NCBI GenBank assembly: GCA_024235955.1
Contig: JACKLJ010000001.1
Location: forward strand, 1,659,501-1,723,500
Source of the DNA: Burkholderiaceae bacterium
Lineage (GTDB): Bacteria > Pseudomonadota > Gammaproteobacteria > Burkholderiales > Burkholderiaceae_C
DNA: 64,000 bases
Direction: 5' to 3'
In this document: piece by piece, positions 8,806 through 18,528 of the stretch
Layout: each line of letters begins with the position of its first letter
Numbering within the stretch: position 1 is the first letter of the stretch
Position numbers and translations under genes: made by a program
Notes under the pieces: generated by a model
What the model saw: only the letters and a program-made list of their open reading frames with translations
What the model was told of the DNA's origin: nothing
The model's database searches: none

Positions 8806-11400
8806 ATGTTGAAAGCCTATCGTGACCACGTGGCCGAGCGCGCCGCGCTCGGCATTCCGCCACTGCCGCTGTCGGCCAAGCAGACCGGTGAGCTGATCGA
8901 GCTCATCAAGAATCCGCCGGCCGGCGAGGACACCGCCTTCCTGCTCGACCTCCTGACGCACCGCGTGCCGCCGGGCGTGGACGATGCGGCCAAGGTCAAG
9001 GCCAGCTTCCTGGCCGCCGTGGCGCACGGCGACATCCAGGTGGGCCTCATCAGCAAGGCCAAGGCCACCGAGCTGCTGGGCACCATGGTGGGCGGCTACA
9101 ACGTGCACCCGCTGATCGAACTGCTGGACGACGCCGAAGTGGCCGGCGTCGCCGCCGAGGGCCTCAAGAAGACCCTGCTGATGTTCGACTACTTCAACGA
9201 CGTGGCCGACAAGGCCAAGGCCGGCAACGCCAAGGCCAAGGAAGTGGTGCAGAGCTGGGCCGATGCCGAGTGGTTCACCAGCCGCCCCAAGGTGGCCGAG
9301 AAGATCACGGTCACCGTGTTCAAGGTGCCGGGCGAGACCAACACCGACGACCTGTCGCCCGCGCCGGACGCCACCACGCGCCCCGACATCCCCATGCACT
9401 ACCTGGCGATGCTGAAGAACACGCGCCCGGACGCGGCCTTCAAGCCCGAGAAGGACGGCGTGCGCGGCCCGATCCAGTTCATCGAAGACTTGAAGAAGAA
9501 GGGCAACCTGGTCGCCTACGTGGGTGACGTGGTGGGCACGGGATCGTCCCGCAAGTCGGCCACCAACAGCGTGATCTGGGCCACCGGCCAGGACATCCCC
9601 TTTGTGCCGAACAAGCGCTTCGGTGGCGTCACGCTGGGTGGCAAGATCGCACCGATCTTCTTCAACACGCAAGAGGACTCTGGCTCGCTGCCGATCGAGG
9701 TCGATGTCTCCGCCTTCGAGATGGGCGACGTGCTCGACGTCTACCCCTACGCGGGCAAGATCGAGAAAGCCGGCAAGCAGGTTGCCGAGTTCAAGCTCAA
9801 GAGCGACGTGCTGCTCGACGAGGTGCAGGCTGGCGGCCGCATCAACCTGATCATTGGCCGCTCGCTCACCGCCAAGGCGCGTGAATCCCTGGGCCTGCCG
9901 GCTTCCGACAAGTTCCGCCTGCCGCAGTCGCCGGCGGCGTCCAAGGCCGGCTTCACGCTGGCGCAGAAGATGGTCGGCCGCGCGTGCGGTCTGCCGGAAG
10001 GCCAGGGCATCCGCCCGGGCACCTACTGCGAGCCCAAGATGACCACCGTCGGCAGCCAGGACACCACCGGCCCGATGACCCGCGACGAGCTGAAAGACCT
10101 GGCCTGCCTGGGCTTCTCCGCCGACATGGTGATGCAGAGCTTCTGCCACACCGCGGCCTACCCGAAGCCCGTCGATGCCAAGATGCACCGCGAGTTGCCC
10201 GCCTTCATCAGCAACCGTGGCGGTGTGGCCCTGCGCCCGGGCGACGGCGTGATCCACAGCTGGCTCAACCGCCTGCTGCTGCCGGACACCGTGGGAACCG
10301 GCGGCGACTCGCACACGCGCTTCCCCATCGGCATCAGCTTCCCGGCCGGCTCCGGCCTGGTGGCCTTCGCCGCCGCCACCGGCGTGATGCCGCTGGACAT
10401 GCCCGAATCCGTGCTGGTGCGCTTCAAGGGCGAGATGCAGCCCGGCGTCACGCTGCGCGATCTGGTGCACGCGATCCCGCTGTACGCCATCAAGCAGGGC
10501 CTGCTCACCGTCGCCAAACAGGGCAAGAAGAACATCTTCTCCGGCCGCATCCTCGAGATCGAGGGTCTGCCCGACCTGAAGGTGGAGCAGGCGTTCGAGC
10601 TGTCCGACGCATCGGCCGAGCGCTCGGCCGCAGGCTGCACGATCAAGCTGAACCCCGCGCCGGTCAAGGAGTACCTCACCAGCAACATCGTGCTGATGAA
10701 GAACATGATCGCCAACGGCTACGAGGACAAGCGCACGCTGGAGCGCCGCATCAAGGCTGTCGAGGCCTGGCTGGCCAAGCCCGAACTGCTGGAAGCCGAC
10801 AAGGACGCCGAGTACGCCGCCGTGATCGAGATCGATCTGGCCGACATCAAGGAGCCCATCGTCTGCTGCCCCAACGACCCGGACGACGCCAAGTTCATGT
10901 CCGAAGTGGCAGGCACCAAGATCGACGAGGCCTTCATCGGCTCGTGCATGACCAACATCGGCCACTTCCGTGCCGCCGCCAAGCTGCTGGGCGGCCAGCG
11001 CGACATCCCCGTCAAGCTGTGGGTGGCTCCGCCCACCAAGATGGATGCTGCCGAGCTGATGAAGGAGGGGCATTACGCCGCCTTCGGCACCGCCGGCGCG
11101 CGCACCGAGATGCCGGGCTGCAGCCTGTGCATGGGCAACCAGGCGCAGGTGCATGAAGGCGCCACGGTCATGTCCACCAGCACGCGCAACTTCCCCAACC
11201 GTCTGGGCAAGAACACCAACGTGTTCCTGGGCTCGGCCGAGCTGGCCGCCATCTGCTCCAAGCTGGGCCGCATCCCGACGGTGGAGGAATACCGCGCCGA
11301 GATGGGCATCATCGACAAGGACAAGGCCAGCGTGTACCGCTACATGAACTTCGACCAGATCGAGGAGTACGCGGACACCGCCAAGGAAGTGTCGGTCTGA
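8806..11400 (+). CDS. acnB: Aconitate hydratase B
   Basis: Isomerises citrate to isocitrate (and can act on 2-methylisocitrate). It has 864 residues with the AcnB domain order: HEAT-like N-terminal domain, swivel domain ([18 protein letters not shown] near residue 245), then the catalytic domains. The cluster ligands are in [10 protein letters not shown] (about 710) and GCSLCMGNQ (about 770). A strong ribosome-binding site TCAGGAGAAAAAG precedes the ATG. A rho-independent terminator follows at 11447-11485. It is monocistronic in appearance. Confidence 0.98.
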   Translation: MLKAYRDHVAERAALGIPPLPLSAKQTGELIELIKNPPAGEDTAFLLDLLTHRVPPGVDDAAKVKASFLAAVAHGDIQVGLISKAKATELLGTMVGGYNVHPLIELLDDAEVAGVAAEGLKKTLLMFDYFNDVADKAKAGNAKAKEVVQSWADAEWFTSRPKVAEKITVTVFKVPGETNTDDLSPAPDATTRPDIPMHYLAMLKNTRPDAAFKPEKDGVRGPIQFIEDLKKKGNLVAYVGDVVGTGSSRKSATNSVIWATGQDIPFVPNKRFGGVTLGGKIAPIFFNTQEDSGSLPIEVDVSAFEMGDVLDVYPYAGKIEKAGKQVAEFKLKSDVLLDEVQAGGRINLIIGRSLTAKARESLGLPASDKFRLPQSPAASKAGFTLAQKMVGRACGLPEGQGIRPGTYCEPKMTTVGSQDTTGPMTRDELKDLACLGFSADMVMQSFCHTAAYPKPVDAKMHRELPAFISNRGGVALRPGDGVIHSWLNRLLLPDTVGTGGDSHTRFPIGISFPAGSGLVAFAAATGVMPLDMPESVLVRFKGEMQPGVTLRDLVHAIPLYAIKQGLLTVAKQGKKNIFSGRILEIEGLPDLKVEQAFELSDASAERSAAGCTIKLNPAPVKEYLTSNIVLMKNMIANGYEDKRTLERRIKAVEAWLAKPELLEADKDAEYAAVIEIDLADIKEPIVCCPNDPDDAKFMSEVAGTKIDEAFIGSCMTNIGHFRAAAKLLGGQRDIPVKLWVAPPTKMDAAELMKEGHYAAFGTAGARTEMPGCSLCMGNQAQVHEGATVMSTSTRNFPNRLGKNTNVFLGSAELAAICSKLGRIPTVEEYRAEMGIIDKDKASVYRYMNFDQIEEYADTAKEVSV

Positions 11401-11446
11401 TCGCCGCCTGACAACCCGGGCGCCCCACGCGGCTCCTGGGCAAAGA

Positions 11447-11485
11447 GAAAACCCCGCGCAGCCTGGCTGCAGCGGGGTTTTTTCT
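11447..11485 (+). terminator. Rho-independent terminator after acnB
   Basis: The stem AAAACCCCGC / GCGGGGTTTT has a loop of about 14 nt and ends in a run of six T. It starts 47 bp after the acnB stop. Confidence 0.9.
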
Positions 11486-11624
11486 TGGCGAGCGGGTCTC
11501 TGCGCGTGAACGAAAGGGGCGGTGCAGCCTGCCCGCAGGTGCCGGGAGCGGCCTATGCCCGGTCGCCGATGTCGCCCCCTTTCGCGCTGCTGGAAGGGGG
11601 CGGCTTCAAACGCTCAGATCCTGG

Positions 11625-13112
11625 TCAATGCGCCTCAGCCTGCCTGGCGGCTCGGATCACCGCCTCGTCATCGCCCTTGGCGCCGTTGAAGTAGAGGTTG
11701 AGCAGCACCGCGGCGATGGAGGCCAGCAGGATGCCGGACTCGATCAGCGGGTGGATGCTGTGCGGCATCCACTGTGAGTACCGGGGCGCCACCAGCGGGA
11801 TCATGCCCACGCCGATGGAAATGGCCACGATCAGCGCGTTGTGCCGGTTGTGCGTGAAGTCGACCCCGCCCAGGATGCGGATGCCGGTGGCGGCCACCAT
11901 GCCGAACATCACCAGCCCGGCGCCGCCCAGCACCACGGTGGGGAGCGACTCCACCAGCGCCGCCATCTTGGGCAGCAGGCCCAGCACCAGCAGGATGATG
12001 CCGGCCGCCACGCAGACGAAGCGGCTCTTCACGCCGGTGACGGCCACCAGCCCCACGTTCTGCGAGAAGCTGGTGTAGGGAAAGGTGTTGAAGATGCCGC
12101 CGATCAGCGTGCCCAGGCCGTCGGTGCGCAGGCCGCGGGCGAGGGCGGGCTGGTCGATCCTGCGGTCGGTCATCTCGCCCAGGGCCAGGAACATGCCGGT
12201 GGATTCGATCATCACCACGATCATCACCAGCGACATGGTGAGGATCATCACCGGATCGAAGACGGGCACGCCGAAGTGGAACGGCAGCACGATGTCGAAC
12301 CAGGGTGCCTTGCCCACCTTGTCGAAGTTCATCATGCCGGCCGCCGTGGCCACCACGCCGCCCACGACGATGCCCAGCAGCACCGAGATGTTGGCGATGA
12401 AGCCGCGCGTGAACCGGGCGATCAGCAGGATGGTGGCCAGCACGATGACCGAGATCCCCAGGCCCGACGGCGCCGCGTAGCGCGGGTTGGGCACGGTGGG
12501 CGCCAGCGCCAGTCCCTCGGGCACGGGCAGCATGCCCGCCTGGCCGGTGGCGCCGGCCGAGCGCATGGCGCTCAGCCACTCGGTGTGCTCGGGCGAGACC
12601 GTCATCGGCGCCGTGGGGCCCACCGGGTTGCCGAAGATCCAGTTGATGCCCACCCGCATCAGGTTGATGCCGATCACCGCGATGATGGTGCCGGTGACCA
12701 CCGGCGGGAAGAAGCGCAGCATGCGGCTCACCAGCGGCGCGATCAGGATCGAGACGATGCCCGCGCCGATGATGGCGCCGAACAGCATGCGCGCGCCGTC
12801 GGTGCCGGGGTTGCCGTTGGCGATGGCCACCATCGGCCCCACGGCGGCGAAGGTCACACCCATCATCACCGGCAGGCGGATGCCGAACCATTGCGTCACC
12901 CCCAGCGACTGGATCAGCGTGGCGATGCCGCAGCAGAACAGGTCGGCCGAGATCAGCATCGCCACCTCCTGCGGGCCGAGCTTGAGCGCGCGGCCGACGA
13001 TCAGCGGCACCGCAATGGCGCCCGCGTACATCACCAGCACGTGCTGCAGGCCCAGCGCGGCCAGCTTGCCGGTGGGCAGGACCTCGTCGACGGGGTGGGG
13101 GGTGGTGTTCAT
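11625..13112 (-). CDS. NCS2-family uracil/xanthine (purine) permease
   Basis: A 495-residue inner-membrane proton symporter of the NAT/NCS2 family, with about 14 hydrophobic segments. The family signature QNVGLVAVTGVKSR lies near residue 345, and the preceding helix carries the acidic residue (VMIESTGMFLALGE). The start MNTTPHPVDE is chosen because GGAGGCACG precedes it; the frame extends 12 codons further. As the distal gene of the urate-degradation run it probably imports urate or xanthine rather than uracil (inference from context). Confidence 0.92.
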   Translation of the reverse strand: MNTTPHPVDEVLPTGKLAALGLQHVLVMYAGAIAVPLIVGRALKLGPQEVAMLISADLFCCGIATLIQSLGVTQWFGIRLPVMMGVTFAAVGPMVAIANGNPGTDGARMLFGAIIGAGIVSILIAPLVSRMLRFFPPVVTGTIIAVIGINLMRVGINWIFGNPVGPTAPMTVSPEHTEWLSAMRSAGATGQAGMLPVPEGLALAPTVPNPRYAAPSGLGISVIVLATILLIARFTRGFIANISVLLGIVVGGVVATAAGMMNFDKVGKAPWFDIVLPFHFGVPVFDPVMILTMSLVMIVVMIESTGMFLALGEMTDRRIDQPALARGLRTDGLGTLIGGIFNTFPYTSFSQNVGLVAVTGVKSRFVCVAAGIILLVLGLLPKMAALVESLPTVVLGGAGLVMFGMVAATGIRILGGVDFTHNRHNALIVAISIGVGMIPLVAPRYSQWMPHSIHPLIESGILLASIAAVLLNLYFNGAKGDDEAVIRAARQAEAH

Positions 13113-13148
13113 CGTGCCTCCGTGGTTCCTGTGAATGAAATTGGTCAC

Positions 13149-13191
13149 TGGCCCTTGTGCAGCGGGCGCAGACTGCTATTTTTAATGTAGC
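13149..13191 (+). repeat. 60-bp repeat family, copy R1
   Basis: Diverged copy (AGCGGGCGCAGACTGCTAT core) in the gap between the permease and the M20 hydrolase. Its right end provides the last codons and TAA stop (13184-13182) of the M20 gene. Confidence 0.7.
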
Positions 13192-14432
13192 AATTCGGCC
13201 AGGGCGCGGGCCACCACCTTGGTGGCGCGGCGCAGGTCGTCCAGGTCCAGCCGCTCGTCGGCGCGCTTGGCGTGGCTTTCCAGCACGGTGCGCGGGCCGG
13301 CACCGTAGATCACGCCAGGAATGCCTTGCTCCACGTACAGGCGCACGTCGGTGTACAGCGGTGTGCCCACGGCCGGCGGGGTGGCGCCGAAGACTTCGGT
13401 GGCGTGCTTCTGGATGGCCTGCACCAGCGGTGCGTTGCCGGGCAGCGGCGTCATGGCGTTGGCCAGCAGCAGGCGCCTGATGTCCACACGGATGCCGTCG
13501 TCGGGACGGCCGGCGTTGAAGCCGTCCACCGCATCGGCGATCACCTGGCGGATCAGCGCCTCCACGTCGGCCGGGTTCTCCTCGGGGATCATGCGGCGGT
13601 CCAGCTTGAACACCACCTTGCCGGGCACCACGTTGGTGTTGGTGCCGCCTTCGATGCGGCCGATGTTCAGGTAGGGGTGGGTGATGCCCGGCACGCGCGA
13701 GCTGATGCCCTGGTAGCGCCGGTTCTCGGCGTACAGCTTGTTCATGATGGCCACCGCGCCCTGCAGCGCGTCCACCCCGGTGGAAGGCACGGCGGCGTGC
13801 GCCATCTTGCCGTGCACCGTCACTTCCATCTGCAGGCAGCCGTTGTGGGCGGTGACCACCTCGTAGCTGAAGCCGGCGGCGATCATCAGGTCGGGCGTGG
13901 TCAGGCCCTTCTTGAGCAGCCAGCCGGGGCCGAGTTCGCCGCCGAATTCCTCGTCGTAGGTGAAGTGCAGCTCGATGGCGCCGTGCGCCGGCCTGGCCAC
14001 CGCCTCCAGAGCGCGCACGGCGAACACGAAGCTGGCGAAGTCGCTCTTGCTCACGGCGGCGGCGCGGCCGTAGAGCTTGCCGTCCACCACCTCGGCGCCG
14101 TAGGGGTCGTGCGTCCAGCCTTCGCCGGGGGGCACCACGTCGCCGTGGGCGTTGAGGGCGATGGTCCTGCCGCCGTCGCCGTAGCGGCGCCGCACGATCA
14201 GGTTGGTGATGCTTTCCATGCCGTAGGCGCGCACCTCGTCGGCGGGCACCGGGTGCTTCTCGGCGTCGAAGCCCCAGGCGGCGATCAGCTCGGCCGTCCT
14301 GTCGGCGTGCGGGGCGTTGTTGCCGGGTGGCGTGTCGGTGGGCACGCGCACCAGTTGCTGCAGGAATCCCACCTCTTCATCGAAGTGCTGGTCGATCCAT
14401 TGGTCGAGGGCGGTGTCGGTGGCGGAAGTCAT
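13182..14432 (-). CDS. M20-family metallohydrolase (ArgE/DapE type)
   Basis: A 416-residue di-zinc amidohydrolase. Metal and catalytic motifs: LNAHGDVVPPGEGW (residues about 92-105), the acidic pair in TYDEEFGGELG (about 160), the dimerisation-domain VHGKMAHAAVPSTGVDA, and a late histidine in LESHAKRADE. It resembles N-acyl or N-carbamoyl amino acid hydrolases; the substrate is unknown. It is embedded in the purine-degradation operon between the UraD-AllC fusion and the permease, so a step late in ureide breakdown is possible. The C-terminal codons derive from repeat copy R1. Confidence 0.82.
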   Translation of the reverse strand: MTSATDTALDQWIDQHFDEEVGFLQQLVRVPTDTPPGNNAPHADRTAELIAAWGFDAEKHPVPADEVRAYGMESITNLIVRRRYGDGGRTIALNAHGDVVPPGEGWTHDPYGAEVVDGKLYGRAAAVSKSDFASFVFAVRALEAVARPAHGAIELHFTYDEEFGGELGPGWLLKKGLTTPDLMIAAGFSYEVVTAHNGCLQMEVTVHGKMAHAAVPSTGVDALQGAVAIMNKLYAENRRYQGISSRVPGITHPYLNIGRIEGGTNTNVVPGKVVFKLDRRMIPEENPADVEALIRQVIADAVDGFNAGRPDDGIRVDIRRLLLANAMTPLPGNAPLVQAIQKHATEVFGATPPAVGTPLYTDVRLYVEQGIPGVIYGAGPRTVLESHAKRADERLDLDDLRRATKVVARALAELLH

Positions 14433-14459
14433 GGTCTTTTATGAATAAAACAGCGGTTT

Positions 14460-14500
14460 AGCCCTTATCTGGCGGGCGCAGGCAGCTATGAAAAAAGTAG
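14460..14500 (+). repeat. 60-bp repeat family, copy R2
   Basis: Contains the exact 19-nt core GGCGGGCGCAGGCAGCTAT at 14471-14489. It lies in the 73-bp gap between the UraD-AllC gene and the M20 gene. Confidence 0.85.
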
Positions 14501-14505
14501 TTCCG

Positions 14506-16293
14506 TCATGGCTTGGCGGTCTCGGCCGCCAGTTCGTCCAGAACGCCCTGCATGGCGCGCACGGCCAGTTCCATGTCGTCCGCGGTGGTGGATTCCAGCG
14601 GGTTGTGGCTGATGCCGCTGTTCTCGCCGCGCACGAACAGCATGGCCTGCGGCATCACCTCGTGCAGCTTCATGGCGTCGTGGCCGGCGCCGCTGGGCAT
14701 CAGGAAAGCCGGCAGACCGAGCGCCGCCACCGCGCGTTCCCAGCGCTGCTGCCAGGCCGGCGCGCTGGGCGCGGCGCTGGCGCGCATGGTTTCCTCCAGC
14801 TTGAAGGTGATGCCGCGCCGGGTGGCGATCTGCTGCAGGCGCTCCAGCACGTCGGCGGCCAGGCGGTCGCGCTGCGGGTCGGTGGGCGCGCGCAGGTCCA
14901 GGCTGAAGGCGCAGCGGCCGGGCACCACGTTGATGGAGCCGGCCGGCACGTTGAGCAGGCCCATGGTGGCGACCGAATCGCCGTCGTTCGCGGCGCGCTC
15001 TTCCAGATACAGCGCCAGTTCGGCGGCGGCGCAGGCGGCGTCGCGACGGCGGTCCATGGGCGTGGTGCCGGCGTGGCTGGCCTGGCCGATGAACTCGCCC
15101 ACGTAGCGGATGCTGCCGTTGATGGAGGTGACCACGCCCAGCGGCAGGTTCAGCTCATTGAGAACCGGGCCCTGCTCGATGTGCACCTCGATGAAGCCCA
15201 GGTACCTGGACGGATCGCGCTTGATCTTCGGAATGTCGTCGATCGACAGACCCGCGTGCTGCATCGCCTGGCGCATGGTCACGCCGTCGGCGTCGGCCTG
15301 GTCGAGCCATTCGGGCCTGAAGTGGCCGATCAGCGCGCCGGAAGCCAGGAAGGTGGCCTTGTAGCGCTGGCCTTCCTCCTCGGCGAAGCCCACCACCTCG
15401 AAGTCGAACGGCAGTCGCCGCCCGGCGCGGTGCAGCGCCTGCACGCAGGCCAGTGGCACGAAGATGCCCAGCCGCCCGTCGTACTTGCCGCCGTTGCGCA
15501 CGGTGTCGTAATGGCTGCCGGTGAGCAGCGTCTTGGGGTGCCTGACGGCCGGATCGGCCTTGTAGCGGCCGACCACGTTGCCCACGGCGTCGATGTGCAC
15601 CTCGTCAAAGCCGGCGGCGGCCATGTCGCCCGCAATCTGTGCGGCGCAGGCGCGGTGCGCGTCGGTCAGGTAGGTCACGGTGAGCTGGCCCTGCTCGGCA
15701 AAGCCGGGGTCGCTGTGCGCGGCCAGGGCTTCGTGCCAGTCCCACACCTCGTTGCCCAGCGCGGGTTCGGCCCCGAACTTGTCGGCCAGCCGGATCTCGG
15801 CGATGCGGTGGATGTTGCGCAGCGCCTCGGCCAGCTCGAAATCGGGGTGGTTGTCCAGCCTGCGTGCGAAGGCCTCGATGATCTGCTGGCGCGTCAGCCC
15901 GGTGCCGCGCGGCCCGCGCACGGCCAGAATGAAGGGGAAACCGAACTTGGCGTTGTAGTCGGCGTTGAGCTTCTGGATGCGCGCGAACTCCTCCGGCGTG
16001 CAGTCGGTGAGGCCGGCCTTGCCTTGCTCGTTCGTCGATTCCGTCGTCAGGGTCTTGGCTACCATGGCCTTGCCCGCCAGTTCGGGGTGGGCCCGGATCA
16101 GGGCCAGCTGAGCGTCCTGGTCGGCACGCGCCAGCACCTCGGCCATCACGTGCTTGAGCTGCGCGAGCGACTTGAAGGGGCGGTGCTTCAGTGCCTCGGC
16201 GGCTATCCAGGGCGTGTGCTCGTACAGGCCGTCGAGCATCTTTTCCGCCTCGGCCTGCGAGGCGGTGTTCAGTTGGTCCAGTGTGTAGGGCAT
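14506..16293 (-). CDS. Bifunctional OHCU decarboxylase / allantoate amidohydrolase (UraD-AllC fusion)
   Basis: A 595-residue fusion. Residues 1-about 170 are an OHCU decarboxylase (UraD): catalytic His in RAHPELAGKAM (H69), ESTNEQGKAGL, and KFGFPFILAVRG. Residues about 180-590 are an M20 hydrolase of the allantoate/carbamoylase type: GSHYDTVRNGGKYDGRLG, the Glu pair in FAEEEGQRY, the substrate/metal segment FIEVHIEQGPVLN, SHAGTTPMDRRRDAA, and MPSGAGHDAM. It would yield allantoin from OHCU and later hydrolyse allantoate to ureidoglycolate precursors, two steps separated by allantoinase (PuuE, next gene upstream). A repeat copy precedes the downstream gene. Confidence 0.92.
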   Translation of the reverse strand: MPYTLDQLNTASQAEAEKMLDGLYEHTPWIAAEALKHRPFKSLAQLKHVMAEVLARADQDAQLALIRAHPELAGKAMVAKTLTTESTNEQGKAGLTDCTPEEFARIQKLNADYNAKFGFPFILAVRGPRGTGLTRQQIIEAFARRLDNHPDFELAEALRNIHRIAEIRLADKFGAEPALGNEVWDWHEALAAHSDPGFAEQGQLTVTYLTDAHRACAAQIAGDMAAAGFDEVHIDAVGNVVGRYKADPAVRHPKTLLTGSHYDTVRNGGKYDGRLGIFVPLACVQALHRAGRRLPFDFEVVGFAEEEGQRYKATFLASGALIGHFRPEWLDQADADGVTMRQAMQHAGLSIDDIPKIKRDPSRYLGFIEVHIEQGPVLNELNLPLGVVTSINGSIRYVGEFIGQASHAGTTPMDRRRDAACAAAELALYLEERAANDGDSVATMGLLNVPAGSINVVPGRCAFSLDLRAPTDPQRDRLAADVLERLQQIATRRGITFKLEETMRASAAPSAPAWQQRWERAVAALGLPAFLMPSGAGHDAMKLHEVMPQAMLFVRGENSGISHNPLESTTADDMELAVRAMQGVLDELAAETAKP

Positions 16294-16331
16294 GAGCTGA
16301 GTGAGTGCGTTCTGGGCGAGTTACGAGTTCA

Positions 16332-16430
16332 GAAGGCCGCGGAGCAGGCCACTCCAGCGACCGCCGCGGAGCGGGCTTGGCCCGGCCACTGGCGGTGTCC
16401 CCCCGCTGGGGGGAAGGCGCGAAGCGACTT
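16332..16430 (-). repeat. 100-bp post-stop repeat, copy 1
   Basis: Read on the minus strand: CCCCCAGCGGGGG hairpin, ACACCGCCAGTGGCCGG, AAGCCCGCTCCGCGG, then GGCCTGCTCCGCGGCC. It starts at the puuE stop codon and fills the gap to the UraD-AllC gene. Related copies lie at 18529 and 56726. Confidence 0.75.
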
Positions 16431-17376
16431 AGGAGGGAGCATGCTCGGCCATCCAGTGGCGTGCGATGTCGATGCGGCGGCACACCCAGACATCCTGGTG
16501 CGCGGCCACGTGGTCCATGAAGCGCTGCAGCGCGACGACGCGCCCGGGCCGCCCCAGCAGGCGGCTGTGCATACCGATGCTGAGCATCTTGGGGCGATCC
16601 AGCCCGTTCGGGTCACCCTCGGCGTACAGCGTGTCGAAGCTGTCGCGCAGGTACTGGAAGAAGGGCTCGGCGTGGCTGAAGCCCTGGGGCAGGGCGAAGC
16701 GCATGTCGTTGCTGTCGAGCGTGTAGGGCACCACCAGGTGCGGCACCACGGTGCCGTCGGTGCGGCGCACCTTCATCCACAGCGGCAGGTCGTCGCCGTA
16801 ATAGTCGCTGTCATACAGCAGGCGGCCGTCGTCGACCACGAGGCGGCGGGTGTTGGGGCTGTCGCGGCCGGTGTACCAGCCGAGCGGCCGCTCGCCCGAG
16901 AGCTTTTCGATGATGTCCAGCGCCTCGGCCATGTGGGCGCGCTCGGTCGCTTCGTCGACGTTCTGGTAGTGGATCCACTTCAGGCCGTGGCAGGCGATCT
17001 CGTCGCCGCGGCGGCGGAACACCTCGAACATCTCCGGATAGCGGGCCAGCGCGCTGGCGATGCCGAACACGGTGAGCGGCCAGCCGCGCGCGTCGAACTC
17101 GCGCAGGATGCGCCAGATGCCGGCGCGCGATCCGTACTCGTAGATGCCTTCCATCGACAGGTGCCGGTCGGCATAGGCGGCCGGGTTGAACATCTCCGAC
17201 AGGAATTGCTCGCTGGCGGCGTCGCCGTGCAGCACGCAGTTCTCGCCGCCTTCCTCGACGTTGAGCACGAACTGCACGGCGATGCGCGCGCCGCCGGGCC
17301 AGCGGGCGTGCGGCACGTTGCTGCCGTAGCCGGTGAGGTCGCGAGGGTAGGGGGCGGTGGTGTCGTAGAGGGCCAT
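16429..17376 (-). CDS. puuE: Allantoinase PuuE (polysaccharide-deacetylase fold)
   Basis: A 315-residue metal-independent allantoinase of the PuuE family, opening the allantoin ring to allantoate. NodB-homology features: IAVQFVLNVEEGGENC near the N-terminus, MEGIYEYGSRAGIWRILREFD, CHGLKWIHY, and near the C-terminus LSIGMHSRLLGRPGR. The start MALYDTTAPYPRDLTGYG matches the family N-terminus; the frame extends upstream into gntR. It begins 7 bp after the gntR stop, so the two are co-transcribed. Confidence 0.92.
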   Translation of the reverse strand: MALYDTTAPYPRDLTGYGSNVPHARWPGGARIAVQFVLNVEEGGENCVLHGDAASEQFLSEMFNPAAYADRHLSMEGIYEYGSRAGIWRILREFDARGWPLTVFGIASALARYPEMFEVFRRRGDEIACHGLKWIHYQNVDEATERAHMAEALDIIEKLSGERPLGWYTGRDSPNTRRLVVDDGRLLYDSDYYGDDLPLWMKVRRTDGTVVPHLVVPYTLDSNDMRFALPQGFSHAEPFFQYLRDSFDTLYAEGDPNGLDRPKMLSIGMHSRLLGRPGRVVALQRFMDHVAAHQDVWVCRRIDIARHWMAEHAPS

Positions 17377-17383
17377 GGCGGGG

Positions 17384-18070
17384 TCAATGCGTGTGCCGGG
17401 CCAGTGCGGCCGGCAGATCATGGGTGGGGGCCGGGCGGTCGAGCCGCAGGTCGGCCTCCACGTGGTCGAGGTGGTCGGTCATCAGCTGGGCGGCGCGTTC
17501 GGCATCGCCGGCTTCGATGGCGTCCACCAGCGCCACGTGCTCGTCGGAAGAATGGCTGGCGGCGTGGGCGCTCTGGAAGCTCAGCGCGGCGATGGCACTG
17601 CGCGCCAGCAGGTCTTGCAACACCTGTGCCAGCACGGCGTTGCCCATCAGCTCGGCCAGCAGGGCATGGAAATCGGCCAGCAGGCGGGTGCGCCCGGCGG
17701 CGTCCCGGTCGGCGACGGCGGTCTGCTCCTGCGCCAGATGCGCGCGCAGCAGCGCGATCTGCGCCGGCGTGGCCTGTTCGGTGAAGGCGCGCGCCATCTG
17801 GGGTTCCAGCATGCGCCGCACCACGAACACCTGGCGCGCCTCCTGCGCCGACAGTGTGGCGACGAAGGCCCCGCGCGCCGGTGACAGTGTCACCAGCCGC
17901 TGCTGCGCCAGCTGGTGCAGCGCCTGGCGCACCAGCGTGCGCGAAACGCCGAAATGCTCGGCCAGCTTCTGCTCCACCAGCTTGGCGCCCGGCTGCACGC
18001 GCCGCTCCACAATGGCGTCGGTCAGAGCCTGGGCGATGGCGGACGTGCTGGTACGTTCCATGCGACGCAT
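17384..18070 (-). CDS. GntR-family regulator with FCD domain (purine catabolism)
   Basis: A 228-residue repressor-type protein. The winged helix occupies residues about 12-75 (KLVEQKLAEHFGVSRTLVRQALHQL), followed by an all-helical FCD ligand domain with the metal/ligand histidines (DFHALLAELMGN, DEHVALVDAIEAGD). The start could also be the second Met (18061). It heads the minus-strand urate operon and is divergent from uraH. Tandem TGTATACA-type sites in the 83-bp divergent gap and before puuD are its probable operators. Confidence 0.9.
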   Translation of the reverse strand: MRRMERTSTSAIAQALTDAIVERRVQPGAKLVEQKLAEHFGVSRTLVRQALHQLAQQRLVTLSPARGAFVATLSAQEARQVFVVRRMLEPQMARAFTEQATPAQIALLRAHLAQEQTAVADRDAAGRTRLLADFHALLAELMGNAVLAQVLQDLLARSAIAALSFQSAHAASHSSDEHVALVDAIEAGDAERAAQLMTDHLDHVEADLRLDRPAPTHDLPAALARHTH

Positions 18071-18091
18071 GATAGACCAGCGTCGCTAAAC

Positions 18092-18111
18092 TGTATACAG
18101 TTTTGTGGACA
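18092..18111. promoter_or_regulatory. Tandem operator site 1 (gntR/uraH gap)
   Basis: TGTATACA (18092-18099), spacer GTTT, TGTGGACA (18104-18111). The left half is the centre of a perfect 16-bp palindrome, AAACTGTATACAGTTT at 18088-18103. The same architecture with the same GTTT spacer recurs at 19857-19876 before puuD. Inferred binding site of the FCD regulator encoded next to it. Confidence 0.7.
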
Positions 18112-18153
18112 ATTCTTGACCGAGCTTTTTCAACCGATGGCAAAGGAATTTCG

Positions 18154-18507
18154 ATGGGACTGAGCACGCATGTTCTGGACACCATGCACGGCACGCCCGC
18201 CGCCGGCATGCAGGTGGTGCTATACGAGACACATGGCGACGTGGCCACGCTTGTGAAGCGCATCACGCTCAACGCCGACGGCCGCAACCCCGACGGCCCG
18301 CTGTACGGCGACGGCGAACTCAAGGCCGGCACCTACCGGCTGAGCTTCGACGTGGGAGGCTACTTTCGTGCCCGCGGCGTGCAATTGCCCGAGCCGCCGT
18401 TCCTGAACCAGGTGCAGCTGGACTTCGGCGTGGCTGATCCTTCGCAGCATTACCACGTGCCGCTCCTGGTCAGCCCGTGGAGTTACTCGACGTACCGGGG
18501 GTCGTGA
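18154..18507 (+). CDS. uraH: 5-hydroxyisourate hydrolase (transthyretin-like)
   Basis: A 117-residue protein that hydrolyses 5-hydroxyisourate to OHCU. It shows the family N-terminal histidine motif LSTHVLDTMHGTPAAG, the central arginine in DGRNPDGPL, the DPSQHYHVPLLVSPWSYSTYRGS block and the diagnostic C-terminal YRGS. It is divergent from the regulator and is followed by xdhC on the same strand. ATG at 18154 has AAAGGAATTTCG upstream. Confidence 0.96.
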   Translation: MGLSTHVLDTMHGTPAAGMQVVLYETHGDVATLVKRITLNADGRNPDGPLYGDGELKAGTYRLSFDVGGYFRARGVQLPEPPFLNQVQLDFGVADPSQHYHVPLLVSPWSYSTYRGS

Positions 18508-18528
18508 CCGGGCTGCAGCCCGGGGGCG

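Noticed and set aside
8659..11154. 831-codon open frame antisense to acnB
   Set aside because: Shadow of a clear, full-length aconitase; composition is typical of antisense translation.
14488..17784. 1098-codon open frame on the plus strand across the purine genes
   Set aside because: It runs antisense through two genes with intact catalytic motifs and their intergenic repeat; no start signal or domain.
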